This document shows positions 47,301 through 54,232 of a stretch of DNA of 64,000 nt, piece by piece. Under the pieces are notes generated by a model. That model was not told the origin of the DNA. It did no database searches and saw nothing but the letters and a program-made list of their open reading frames with translations. The stretch lies in contig NZ_CP160035.1 of assembly GCF_040703125.1 (NCBI RefSeq), forward strand, positions 2,631,001-2,695,000, written 5' to 3'. Positions within the stretch are counted from its first letter, which is position 1, and each line of letters begins with the position of its first letter. The stretch comes from Flavobacterium ovatum (GTDB lineage Bacteria; Bacteroidota; Bacteroidia; Flavobacteriales; Flavobacteriaceae). Both the position numbers and the translations under genes were made by a program.

Positions 47301-49095
47301 CTTTTCTCCATTGGTATGATAATCCTGTTCCTGTTGCAGTTACGGTCATGGTTTGAGAACCCGAACCCGAACAAGTTGCTGTAGGTGCGGTAGGTTGTGC
47401 AGTTATTGCAGGTAAAGCATTTACTGCAACTGTTACCGCTGTTGAAGTTACCGCTGGAGTACAAGTTCCGCTAACGATTACATCGTAGCTACCAGCATCA
47501 CTAGCTGTAGGATCCGTTAAAGTTAAACTAGCAGTTGTTGCACCACTAATAACCCCACCGTTGGATAAGGCCATCCCGCCTTTTCTCCATTGGTATGATA
47601 ATCCTGTTCCTGTTGCAGTTACGGTCATGGTTTGAGAACCCGAACCCGAACAAGTTGCTGTAGGTGCTGTAGGTTGTGCAGTTATTGCAGGTAAAGCATT
47701 TACTGCAACTGTTACCGCTGTTGAAGTTACCGCTGGAGTACAAGTTCCGCTAACGACTACATCGTAGCTACCAGCATCACTAGCTGTAGGATTGGTTAAA
47801 GTTAAACTAGCAGTTGTTGCACCACTAATAACCCCACCGTTGGATAAGGCCATCCCGCCTTTTCTCCATTGGTATGATAATCCTGTTCCTGTTGCAGTTA
47901 CGGTCATGGTTTGAGAACCCGAACCCGAACAAGTTGCTGTAGGTGCGGTAGGTTGTGCAATTATTGCAGGTAAAGCATTTACTGTAACCGTTACCGTAAA
48001 GACTGAACCAATACAACTGCCAGATTTTGGAGTAACGGTATAGGTTAATGTTGCAGCACTATTTGTTGCATTTCCTAAAGTTTGGCTTATAGGTCCTACA
48101 GCTCCAGTACTTTGAAAAGTACCTCCAGTTATTGCTCCAACGGGACTACTTACAGGAGTTGACCATGTATAAGTTGTTCCAGTTGGAACAATATCATTAC
48201 CTGCTGTTGTTGGATTGACACTAAATGAAGTTCCAGAACAAATTGTTGCTGTTTTATTTGCGATTACGGGTGTTGTACAACAAGACTCTACTGATATTGT
48301 TTTTGTTTTTGTGTCAGAATCACCATCAATATCTGTAACTTTTAAACTAATGTTTTTTGTCCCCGCTGAGGAATATGTTACAGTAATAGGGCTTGGTGAT
48401 TTTCCACTTGCAGTTGAAGTTGCAGGGGTTGCTCCTGCACCAAAATCCCAAAGGTAAGTTAATGTTCCATCGCCGCCAGAAGAAGTATTAGTAAATTCAA
48501 TTTGCTGAAAAACTCCATTTGTGCAACTTGTACTATATGAATAATCAACAGCCAAAGGAGTGTTAACAACTATATTAGGTATAAAACCTGATTCAGTACA
48601 TTTTGAACCAACAGATGAGCTTGCGCAACCAGCGGCATCATTTGAAGAACCACCTGTTTTCCATGAAACATAAATATTTTTCAATTCCAATTTACCACCA
48701 CAAGTAAAATTAATTTGGGCTATATTTATTGGAATGCTTGGAATTTCGGTTCCAGTTACTGGTTCTCCATAAGAGTATTTACCAGTTGTATTCACTTTAA
48801 CATCATTCCAATAAAGATCAAATTGGACATAAATATTATATTTTGGCCCCGTATCAACCGTTATAAATAGATACGCAGTAGTTGCATCGCCAACATTGCA
48901 GACATTCAAAGCTGTCCCGTCGGAGTTCCCAATGAAGGATTTCGTGATTGTTAAGTCTTTTGCATTACAACCTGAATATGTACATGCAGCTGATTGACTT
49001 AAGTTAATCGTAGGACTTGATTGCGAATAACTATTTGCTGTCAAAAACAACAGAACTATAATAGTCTGTAATAGGAGAGTAATTTTTGTTTTCAT
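41386..49095 (-). CDS. Giant repetitive cell-surface adhesin with gliding-motility-type (type B) C-terminal sorting domain
   Basis: This 2569-residue protein is secreted by the type IX system. In order: signal peptide (MKTKITLLLQTIIVLLFLTANS), an N-terminal domain with paired cysteines, a PKD domain (LTYLWDFGAGATP) at about 190-270, and a PKD-like segment. Ten near-identical Ig-like repeats of 93 residues follow (WRKGG...ASLTLTNPTASDAGSYDVVVSG), then two different beta modules and seven repeats of 89 residues (TGSTAILNASSNT, TTTYYVSVQGTAVCENAP). Two DUF11-type domains (VTNTGNVTLHDIRVTD) precede the CHU_C/gliding-motility C-terminal domain (FSPNGDGINEKF, VEIYNRWG, GTYFYIISY, KEGYLYLTR). It is likely an adhesin or motility-type surface filament. 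It heads the adhesin-PorP-OmpA operon. Confidence 0.93.
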   Translation of the reverse strand: MKTKITLLLQTIIVLLFLTANSYSQSSPTINLSQSAACTYSGCNAKDLTITKSFIGNSDGTALNVCNVGDATTAYLFITVDTGPKYNIYVQFDLYWNDVKVNTTGKYSYGEPVTGTEIPSIPINIAQINFTCGGKLELKNIYVSWKTGGSSNDAAGCASSSVGSKCTESGFIPNIVVNTPLAVDYSYSTSCTNGVFQQIEFTNTSSGGDGTLTYLWDFGAGATPATSTASGKSPSPITVTYSSAGTKNISLKVTDIDGDSDTKTKTISVESCCTTPVIANKTATICSGTSFSVNPTTAGNDIVPTGTTYTWSTPVSSPVGAITGGTFQSTGAVGPISQTLGNATNSAATLTYTVTPKSGSCIGSVFTVTVTVNALPAIIAQPTAPTATCSGSGSQTMTVTATGTGLSYQWRKGGMALSNGGVISGATTASLTLTNPTASDAGSYDVVVSGTCTPAVTSTAVTVAVNALPAITAQPTAPTATCSGSGSQTMTVTATGTGLSYQWRKGGMALSNGGVISGATTASLTLTDPTASDAGSYDVIVSGTCTPAVTSTAVTVAVNALPAITAQPTAPTATCSGSGSQTMTVTATGTGLSYQWRKGGIALSNGGVISGATTASLTLTNPTASDAGSYDVIVSGTCTPAVTSTAVTVAVNALPAITAQPTAPTATCSGSSSQTMTVTATGTGLSYQWRKGGIALSNGGVISGATTASLTLTNPTASDAGSYDVVVSGTCTPAVTSTAVTVTVNALPAITAQPTAPTATCSGSSSQTMTVTATGTGLSYQWRKGGMALSNGGVISGATTASLTLTNPTASDAGSYDVVVSGTCTPAVTSTAVTVAVNALPAITAQPTAPTATCSGSGSQTMTVIATGTGLSYQWRKGGIALSNGGVISGATTASLTLTNPTASDAGSYDVVVSGTCTPAVTSTAVTVAVNALPAITAQPTAPTATCSGSGSQTMTVIATGTGLSYQWRKGGMALSNGGVISGATTASLTLTNPTASDAGSYDVVVSGTCTPAVTSTAVTVTVNALPAITAQPTAPTATCSGSGSQTMTVTATGTGLSYQWRKGGMALSNGGVISGATTASLTLTNPTASDAGSYDVIVSGTCTPAVTSTAVTVTVNALPAITAQPTAPTATCSGSSSQTMTVTATGTGLSYQWRKGGMALSNGGVISGATTASLTLTNPTASDAGSYDVVVSGTCTPAVTSTAVTVAVNALPAITAQPTAPTATCSGSGSQTMTVTATGTGLSYQWRKGGIALSNGGVISGATTASLTLTNPTASDAGSYDVVVSGTCTPAVTSTAVTVAVNALPTLSGAAQASTVCAGSTATLNLTGLLPNSTSTIAYTINGVAQTSVTSVVSSASGAASFTSAALTAANNGQILQITGITITSATPNCSKSFTQNVALSVNPETVGGTVTSAQTICYGTAPANLTLSGNTGTVVKWQKSSDVGFTNYTDITETSTILLGTTIGNLIVNTYFRAVVKSGTCPEADLPAVLITVNPKASASDIDAQGKEICTGSTAILNASSNTVAEPSFNWYSDVNLTTLLHTGPSYTTPTLTATTTYYVSVQGTAVCENAPNSAKEVKVTVNPKASASDINAEGKEICTGSTAILNTSSNTVAEPYFNWYSDVDLTTLLHTGPSYTTPTLTATTTYYVSVQGTAVCENAPNSAKEVKVTVNPKASASDINAQGKEICTGSTAILNASSNTVAEPSFNWYSDVDLTTLLHTGPSYTTITLTATTTYYVSVQGTAVCENAPNSAKEVKVTVNPKASASDINAQGKEICTGSTAILNASSNTVVEPYFNWYSDVDLTTLLHTGPSYTTPTLTATTTYYVSVQGTAVCENAPNSAKEVKVTVNPKASASDINAQGKEICTGSTAILNASSNTVAEPSFNWYSDVDLTTLLHTGPSYTTPTLTATSTYYVSVQGTAVCENAPNSAKEVKVTVNPKASASDINAQGKEICTGSTAILNASSNTVVEPFFNWYSDVDLTTLLHTGPSYTTPTLTATTTYYVSVQGTAVCENAPNSAKEVKVTVNPKASASDINAQGKEICTGSTAILNASSNTVSEPSFNWYSDVDLTTLLHTGPSYTTPTLTATTTYYVSVQGTAVCENAPNSAKEVKVTVNPKPTPIIIGLSSVCSGDKDYVYSATNVEGHAYSWTVAGGSITAGIGTNSITVTWGSAGIGTVDLTEVITTTTCSTVAIQKTVAINTCSIAIEKDGIYVDPTPNHINIPKEGDKIKYTFYVTNSGNVNVHNVVIKDDRVENIEFIKGDINTIGILEVGEKWEYEAFYTITQADINKGFVYNLAFANAKDPNDIPVPEVTSTDPTPCDSCPKDPTCNDCTSTITPLNQSPKLEVKIAQDNDRYSFIGDIINYTITVTNTGNVTLHDIRVTDSVTGLDITIQGSLAPGESIQPIIRSHTIVKDDLVREFVTNTANAVGLTITNNEVPALPDSKTAEKATVLPCESIYIYNAFSPNGDGINEKFIVDGFRSEFKICYPENTVEIYNRWGVLVFETKNYDNETNFFEGYSRGRTTVSESSGLPTGTYFYIISYSSIDGIGDIQTYRKEGYLYLTR
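42742..44610 (-). repeat. Seven tandem 267-bp repeats inside the adhesin gene
   Basis: Exactly 1869 bp, 7 x 267, each encoding an 89-residue beta module. Copies differ by few bases; differences cluster around the codons for EPSF/EPYF/EPFF and at DINAQG versus DINAEG/DIDAQG. The N-terminal-most copy is at the high-coordinate end. Confidence 0.95.
45187..47978 (-). repeat. Ten tandem 279-bp repeats inside the adhesin gene
   Basis: Ten units of 279 bp encode 93-residue Ig-like modules. Variation is limited to a handful of two-state sites, for example GSGSQ/GSSSQ, GGMALS/GGIALS, TVTATG/TVIATG and VVVSG/VIVSG. These appear in different combinations in different copies. Confidence 0.95.
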
Positions 49096-50305
49096 AATTT
49101 ACATATTTTAGAAACGTTATGAAATTTTAATGAAATATTGATTTAATTTTTATTAGGCAATCAATACGAATACAAACTTTTTTTTAACCAGTTTAATACT
49201 AGATTCAAAAAAATCAGTGTTTTATAAAGAAATAAAAAACGAAATTTTCTTCTTAGGGATGAAGAAATTTCTTTATTGGTTCAATCAACTTTTAATTACG
49301 TAGGTGTAAATGACTTTTTTTTTAAACGATGAAAATTTTCTTTTTTTTTGGCTAAAGAAATTTCATTAATGGTTCAATCATCTTTTATTTTGGAAGTTAT
49401 AAAAAGACTTTTTATTTTATATATTTCTTATACGATGAAAAATTCTTTTTTGGGGTTAAAGAAATTTCATTAACAGTTCAATTATATTCTAAATCTAATT
49501 TTTAAGAATTAGAATAAATTTAGGTATAATTAGTGTTATTTTATTATTTACCCTATGAAATACCAATAAACTCGTTAAAGTGTGTTTTTGTTAATATTTT
49601 ATTATTATAACATATTAATGGTTGATGAATCTGTATTTTTCTAAATATCTGTTTATGTTTTTATTTGTAATATACTCTGTATCTTCAAATAACATTATAA
49701 ATCGTGTTGATTTTCAGTTTATTGTGTGTTTTTTGTAAATATGTTTTTTAAGTGTCGTTTATGAATGTGACGATTTAATGATTGTTTTATCCATAATTCA
49801 ATATTCCAAATAGGAATCAGGCTATGTCTATTTCTTTCTTAATGGGTTAAATTCTTCCTCAATATATTTTTAATAGAATAACAGTTAGATATTCTAGCAA
49901 TAAATAAGTCAAACTATTTTACTTGTTGGAATCAGATATTATAGGTGATTCTTATTTAACTTTTAGCAAGAAAAAGTTTGGGCGATTTAATAATTGTAGT
50001 TGAAGCTAATTAAGTAATGTTTTTCATCTATGTTTAGGTAAAACACAACGTAAAGTAATTTAACTAAGGCAAATAAATATTGTTATTTTAAAACATTTGA
50101 GGTGTTTCCTAATCTTTTAATATTGATTGCTAAGGATATAAACAATAGGAATGATTTTTTTATTAAAGTTGAAGTAATTGATCACATAGAAATAATGATA
50201 TATAATTTGTGTTCAATTTTAAAGGGGATCATTAACTAGGTTTAATAATCTAAAATTCTAAATAAAAATTGTACCTTTCTATTTCTGAATTTAATTAATT
50301 TATCT
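49096..50305. other. 1.2-kb AT-rich intergenic region upstream of the adhesin gene
   Basis: No ORF, tRNA or strong hairpin was recognised. It contains the adhesin's leader, a three-fold imperfect repeat at 49237-49495, and the promoter region of the SixA-like gene (a TACCTTTC near-match to the -7 box at 50272-50279, 27 nt before its ATG). The length is unusual for this compact genome and may hold regulatory sites or an unannotated RNA. Confidence 0.5.
49237..49495. repeat. Three imperfect direct repeats upstream of the adhesin gene
   Basis: The unit ACGATGAAAATTTTCTTT...AAAGAAATTTCATTAATGGTTCAATCA is seen three times, starting near 49237, 49325 and 49432, at spacings of about 90-107 bp. The best conserved part is GAAATTTC + 4-6 nt + GGTTCAAT. 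They lie 140-400 bp upstream of the adhesin start. Confidence 0.55.
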
Positions 50306-50791
50306 ATGAAAAATTTAATATTAATACGTCACGGTAAATCTAATTGGGATGTCCCATTTAAAGATATAGACCGACCATTAGATAAAAAAGGAATGCTGGA
50401 TGCTCATCTGGTTTCGTCAAATATTTTTAATTACGTTCCTAAAACCTATATATTGTGGAGTAGTGTTGCAAAAAGAGCCGCTGATACAGCAATGATCTTT
50501 GCTCAAAATTTACTAGCTCCTATTGAAAGTATTATTTTTAAAAAAGAATTATACACTTTTGATGAAAGGCAACTAGAAGAAATCATAAAATCTTGTGATA
50601 ATTTATATGAAAGCCTTATTCTTTTTGGACATAATGATGCAATTACAAATTTTGTTAATAAATTTGGAGATATAAATATTGATAATGTTCCTACTTCAGG
50701 ATTTGTGTCGATGCAATTTGGTACAGACAATTGGAAAACTATTAATGAAGGCAAAATAAAAAAAATAATAACCCCAAAAGATTTTAAATAA
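50306..50791 (+). CDS. SixA-like histidine phosphatase family protein
   Basis: This 161-residue small histidine phosphatase has the RHG motif in ILIRHGKSNWD (phospho-accepting His9), TLILFGHNDAI-type second His (LFGHNDA), and Arg in the 'SVAKRAADTA' segment. It lacks extra domains, like SixA, which dephosphorylates phosphohistidine on phosphotransfer proteins. The gene ends 4 nt before ppk1, and ppk works through a phosphohistidine, so a link to polyphosphate metabolism is suggested by position only. The start ATG 50306 is unambiguous. Confidence 0.88.
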   Translation: MKNLILIRHGKSNWDVPFKDIDRPLDKKGMLDAHLVSSNIFNYVPKTYILWSSVAKRAADTAMIFAQNLLAPIESIIFKKELYTFDERQLEEIIKSCDNLYESLILFGHNDAITNFVNKFGDINIDNVPTSGFVSMQFGTDNWKTINEGKIKKIITPKDFK

Positions 50792-50795
50792 AACT

Positions 50796-52868
50796 GTGTT
50801 AGAACAAAAATATATTGATAGAGAAAAAAGTTGGTTAGCATTTAATGCAAGAGTTCTTCAAGAAGCAGCAGATAAATCAGTTCCACTTTTAGAAAGATTA
50901 CGTTTTTTAGGAATATTTTCAAATAATTTAGATGAATTTTTTAGAGTACGCTTTGCTGCAATAAGACGATTAAGTCTTTCTGGTAAAACGGGTGAAAAAA
51001 TTTTAGGAGGAATATCATCCCAACAATTGGTTAAGGACATAACTGAAATAGTTATTAACCATCAAGATGAAAGTTTAAAAATATTTAAAGAAATTGAAGT
51101 TGAGTTAGAAGCTCAAAATGTTTTTATAATAAATGAAAATGAGATTTCAATTGATCAAGAAATTTTCTTGAAAGACTTTTTTATCCAGAAACTAAGCCCG
51201 GAATTAGTTACTATTATTCTTAATGATCTGGCAGAATTCCCATTGTTAAAAGACAATATGGGCTATTTAGCCATTAAGTTAGCCATGAAAGAAAAGGAAG
51301 TTAGGTATGCTATTATTGAAATACCAAAAACAATGAATCGTTTTGTTGTTTTGCCTTCTCAAGATGATAAGCAATATGTTATTCTAATTGATGATGTGAT
51401 TCGGCATAATTTAAAGAACATTTTCAATATTTTTGATTTTGAAAGTGTCTCTGCTCATATGATAAAAATTAGCCGTGATGCACAATTAGAGATTGATAGT
51501 GACTTGAGTAAAAGTATGCTAGAGAAAATATCTACTAGTGTGAAAGATAGAAGGATAGGGGAACCAGTTCGTTTTATTTACGACCAATTAATTGCCGAGG
51601 ATACCCTTTACTTTTTCTTAGAGAAAATGAAAATTGTATCAACTGATAGTATTATTCCAGGAGGTAGGTACCACAATAGGAGAGATTATATGGACTTTCC
51701 TAATTTAGGTCGTTTTGATTTATTATATAAAAAAAATCTCCCTTTGCCAATTCCTGGATTGAGTTTAGATGGTAGTTTGTTGCAAAAAATCAGTAAAAAA
51801 GATTACTTATTACATGCGCCATATCAATCATTTTCATACTTAACACGTTTTTTGCGTGAGGCAGCTCTTGATCCAATGGTTACCTCTATAAAAATCACAT
51901 TATATAGGTTAGCCAAAAATTCTCAAATCATTAGTTCACTTATCAACGCCGCTAAGAACGGGAAAAAAGTTACAGTTCAAATTGAACTACAAGCTCGATT
52001 TGATGAGGCTTCTAATATTTCTTATGCAGAACAAATGCAAACTGAAGGAATCAATCTTATTTTTGGAATCAAAGGTTTAAAAGTTCATAGTAAGATCTGT
52101 GTGATTGAACGATTAGAAAGTGGAAAAACGAAACGTTATGGCTTTATTTCAACAGGTAATTTTAACGAAGCCACTGCTAAGGTATATACAGACGTGACAT
52201 TGTTTACAAGTCATCAACAAATCCTAAAAGATATTACTAAAATTTTCGAGTTCTTTGATATTAATTACAGAATACATCGTTATAAACATTTGATAGTCTC
52301 TCCTCATTATAGCCGTTCACGTTTTTATAAACTGATTGACAGAGAAATTCTTCATGCAATTGCTGGACGTAATGCTTATATGAAATTGAAAATGAATAGT
52401 TTGTCTGATTTTGAAATGATTGATAAATTGTATGCTGCAAGTAAAGCAGGAGTAAAGATTCAATTAGAAGTGAGAGGTATTTGTTCTTTAATTCCTGGAG
52501 TTAAAGGTTTGAGTGAAAATATTGAAGCAATAAGTATTGTTGATAATTATTTAGAACATTCTAGAATTTATATTTTTGGGAATGCAGGACTTCCAGATGT
52601 ATTTATTTCTTCAGCTGATTTTATGACCCGTAATTTAGACGGTAGGGTAGAAGTAACCTGTCCTATATACGATGAAGAAATAAAAAAAGAACTTATCGAT
52701 AATTTTGATTTAGGGTGGAAAGGGAATGTGAAAGCTCGTTATCATTCAGATAAATTGGATAACAAATATAGAGAAAGTAATGGAGATCCAGTATTTAGAG
52801 CACAATTAGAAACTTACAGATACTACCAAAACAAAGTACACTTATTAGAGCGAACAGAACAAAACTAA
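50796..52868 (+). CDS. ppk1: Polyphosphate kinase 1
   Basis: PPK1 makes polyphosphate from ATP, reversibly. It is 690 residues with the normal order: N domain (REKSWLAFNARVLQEA, NNLDEFFRVRFAAI), head domain, and two phospholipase-D-like C domains. The autophosphorylated His is in LKVHSKICVIER, and family motifs include STGNFNEATAKVYTD and ISSADFMTRNLDGRVEV. The start is a GTG at 50796 (MLEQKYIDREK), 4 nt after the upstream stop, so translation is coupled. The following gene encodes the opposing exopolyphosphatase. Confidence 0.97.
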   Translation: MLEQKYIDREKSWLAFNARVLQEAADKSVPLLERLRFLGIFSNNLDEFFRVRFAAIRRLSLSGKTGEKILGGISSQQLVKDITEIVINHQDESLKIFKEIEVELEAQNVFIINENEISIDQEIFLKDFFIQKLSPELVTIILNDLAEFPLLKDNMGYLAIKLAMKEKEVRYAIIEIPKTMNRFVVLPSQDDKQYVILIDDVIRHNLKNIFNIFDFESVSAHMIKISRDAQLEIDSDLSKSMLEKISTSVKDRRIGEPVRFIYDQLIAEDTLYFFLEKMKIVSTDSIIPGGRYHNRRDYMDFPNLGRFDLLYKKNLPLPIPGLSLDGSLLQKISKKDYLLHAPYQSFSYLTRFLREAALDPMVTSIKITLYRLAKNSQIISSLINAAKNGKKVTVQIELQARFDEASNISYAEQMQTEGINLIFGIKGLKVHSKICVIERLESGKTKRYGFISTGNFNEATAKVYTDVTLFTSHQQILKDITKIFEFFDINYRIHRYKHLIVSPHYSRSRFYKLIDREILHAIAGRNAYMKLKMNSLSDFEMIDKLYAASKAGVKIQLEVRGICSLIPGVKGLSENIEAISIVDNYLEHSRIYIFGNAGLPDVFISSADFMTRNLDGRVEVTCPIYDEEIKKELIDNFDLGWKGNVKARYHSDKLDNKYRESNGDPVFRAQLETYRYYQNKVHLLERTEQN

Positions 52869-52884
52869 TTTGTAAATAAAATAC

Positions 52885-53775
52885 ATGATTACATTAAAAA
52901 AATATGCGGCCATAGATATTGGTTCTAATGCAATGCGACTCTTAGTTGTAAATATTGTGGAGCAAGAGGGTAAGGAAACTCAATTTAACAAAAGTGCCCT
53001 TGTGCGAGTACCTATTCGATTGGGTCAAGATGCTTTTACTGTTGGTGAAATATCTGAAGAGAACGCCAATAGAATGTGTGATGCAATGAAAGCTTTTAAT
53101 CTTTTGATGAAGGTTCATAAAGTGGAATCCTATAGAGCTTTTGCTACTTCAGCAATGCGAGAAGCATATAATGGAAAAGAAGTTGTAGCACTTATAAAGA
53201 AGAAAGCAGATCTTAAAATTGAAATTATTGACGGAAAAAAAGAAGCGGCGATAATTGCTTCAACCGAAATAAAACATTTGTTGGTAAATGACCAGAACTA
53301 TTTATTTGTAGATGTAGGTGGGGGAAGTACGGAGTTTACTGTTTTTTCAAATGGAAAGATAGTAAGTTCTAAATCTTTCAAGGCAGGTACGGTACGTTTG
53401 CTTAATAATATGGTATGTGATGTTGTTTGGGATGAAATTGAAAAATGGATAAAAAAATATACAGCTGATTTTGATGATATTGCTTTAATTGGTTCTGGTG
53501 GTAATATCAATAAAATATTTAAGATGTCTGGTAAAACTCTAGAAAAACCTTTATCGTATATGTATATGAACTCTCAATATACTTTTTTGAATTCATTGAC
53601 TTATGAGCAACGAATTGCTGAACTAGGACTGAACCCTGATCGAGCTGACGTTATTATACCCGCTGTTAGAATATATCTTAACGCAATGAAATGGAGTGGG
53701 GCTAGGCAAATTTATGTTCCAAAAATAGGACTATCAGATGGAATTGTAAAAGCTATGTATTTTGGAAACATTTAA
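52885..53775 (+). CDS. Ppx/GppA-family exopolyphosphatase/guanosine pentaphosphatase
   Basis: This 296-residue ASKHA-fold phosphatase has phosphate-1 loop AAIDIGSNAMRLLV (8-21), AFATSAMREA, phosphate-2 motif LFVDVGGGSTEFTVF (about 139-153) and the adenosine-type GSGGNINKIF. It is short: it lacks the C-terminal HD-like domain of E. coli Ppx, as usual for this branch. Substrate (polyP versus pppGpp) is not decidable from sequence; the ppk1 neighbour (16 nt gap) favours polyP. It is last in the operon before a strong terminator. Confidence 0.92.
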   Translation: MITLKKYAAIDIGSNAMRLLVVNIVEQEGKETQFNKSALVRVPIRLGQDAFTVGEISEENANRMCDAMKAFNLLMKVHKVESYRAFATSAMREAYNGKEVVALIKKKADLKIEIIDGKKEAAIIASTEIKHLLVNDQNYLFVDVGGGSTEFTVFSNGKIVSSKSFKAGTVRLLNNMVCDVVWDEIEKWIKKYTADFDDIALIGSGGNINKIFKMSGKTLEKPLSYMYMNSQYTFLNSLTYEQRIAELGLNPDRADVIIPAVRIYLNAMKWSGARQIYVPKIGLSDGIVKAMYFGNI

Positions 53776-53794
53776 TTTTCATTAACAAGATATT

Positions 53795-53844
53795 TAAAAA
53801 AGGAAAAGGCTATTTCAATTAACGAAATAGCCTTTTCCTTTTTT
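53795..53844. terminator. Strong bidirectional terminator between the polyP operon and the next gene
   Basis: A 20-bp stem, AAAAAGGAAAAGGCTATTTC with its complement, around a 7-nt loop, with A- and T-runs on both sides. It separates the convergent genes ending at 53775 and 53859. Confidence 0.9.
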
Positions 53845-53858
53845 AACTTTATTTTAGA

Positions 53859-54167
53859 TTACAACAATAATATCAAAAGAAGCAAAATAATAACAATTGC
53901 TCCAAAAGATAAATACAAACCATTATTACTTGATCTTAAATCCGCTTTAATGCTTCTAACTTCTTTTCGAAGTTCTTTTTTTTCAGCTGAGCTCAAATCG
54001 GATCTATCCATTTTTTTAATGTTGTCCAAACGGTCAAGTTTAAACTGTACATCTGCTGGGATTTCTTTGGGGACGTTTGGGCTGCTATTTTCTGCAGCTG
54101 AAATCGTTGTTGGAATTACACCTAATGACAATACTAATATCAGTAGATAGGAGCTTAATTTTTTCAT
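53859..54167 (-). CDS. Small exported protein with coiled coil and C-terminal TM helix
   Basis: This 102-residue protein has signal MKKLSSYLLILVLSLGVIP...SAAE, a charged helical middle (VQFKLDRLDNIKKMDRSDL, EKKELRKEVRSIKADLR) and a final TM helix (FGAIVIILLLLILLL) with no following residues. Small proteins of this layout are common in flavobacteria. It probably lies tail-anchored in the inner membrane with the coil in the periplasm. The function is unknown. Confidence 0.75.
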   Translation of the reverse strand: MKKLSSYLLILVLSLGVIPTTISAAENSSPNVPKEIPADVQFKLDRLDNIKKMDRSDLSSAEKKELRKEVRSIKADLRSSNNGLYLSFGAIVIILLLLILLL

Positions 54168-54232
54168 TTTTATTGGTTTTAATTAATACGATTCTTTCAT
54201 AAAGATAATAATAAAAATGGATTAACTAACTA

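Noticed and set aside
45314..48016. Row of 65-codon minus-strand ORFs at 279-bp spacing
   Set aside because: Out-of-frame shadows of the Ig-like repeats in the adhesin; composition (Ser/Asn/Arg/Cys) is not protein-like.
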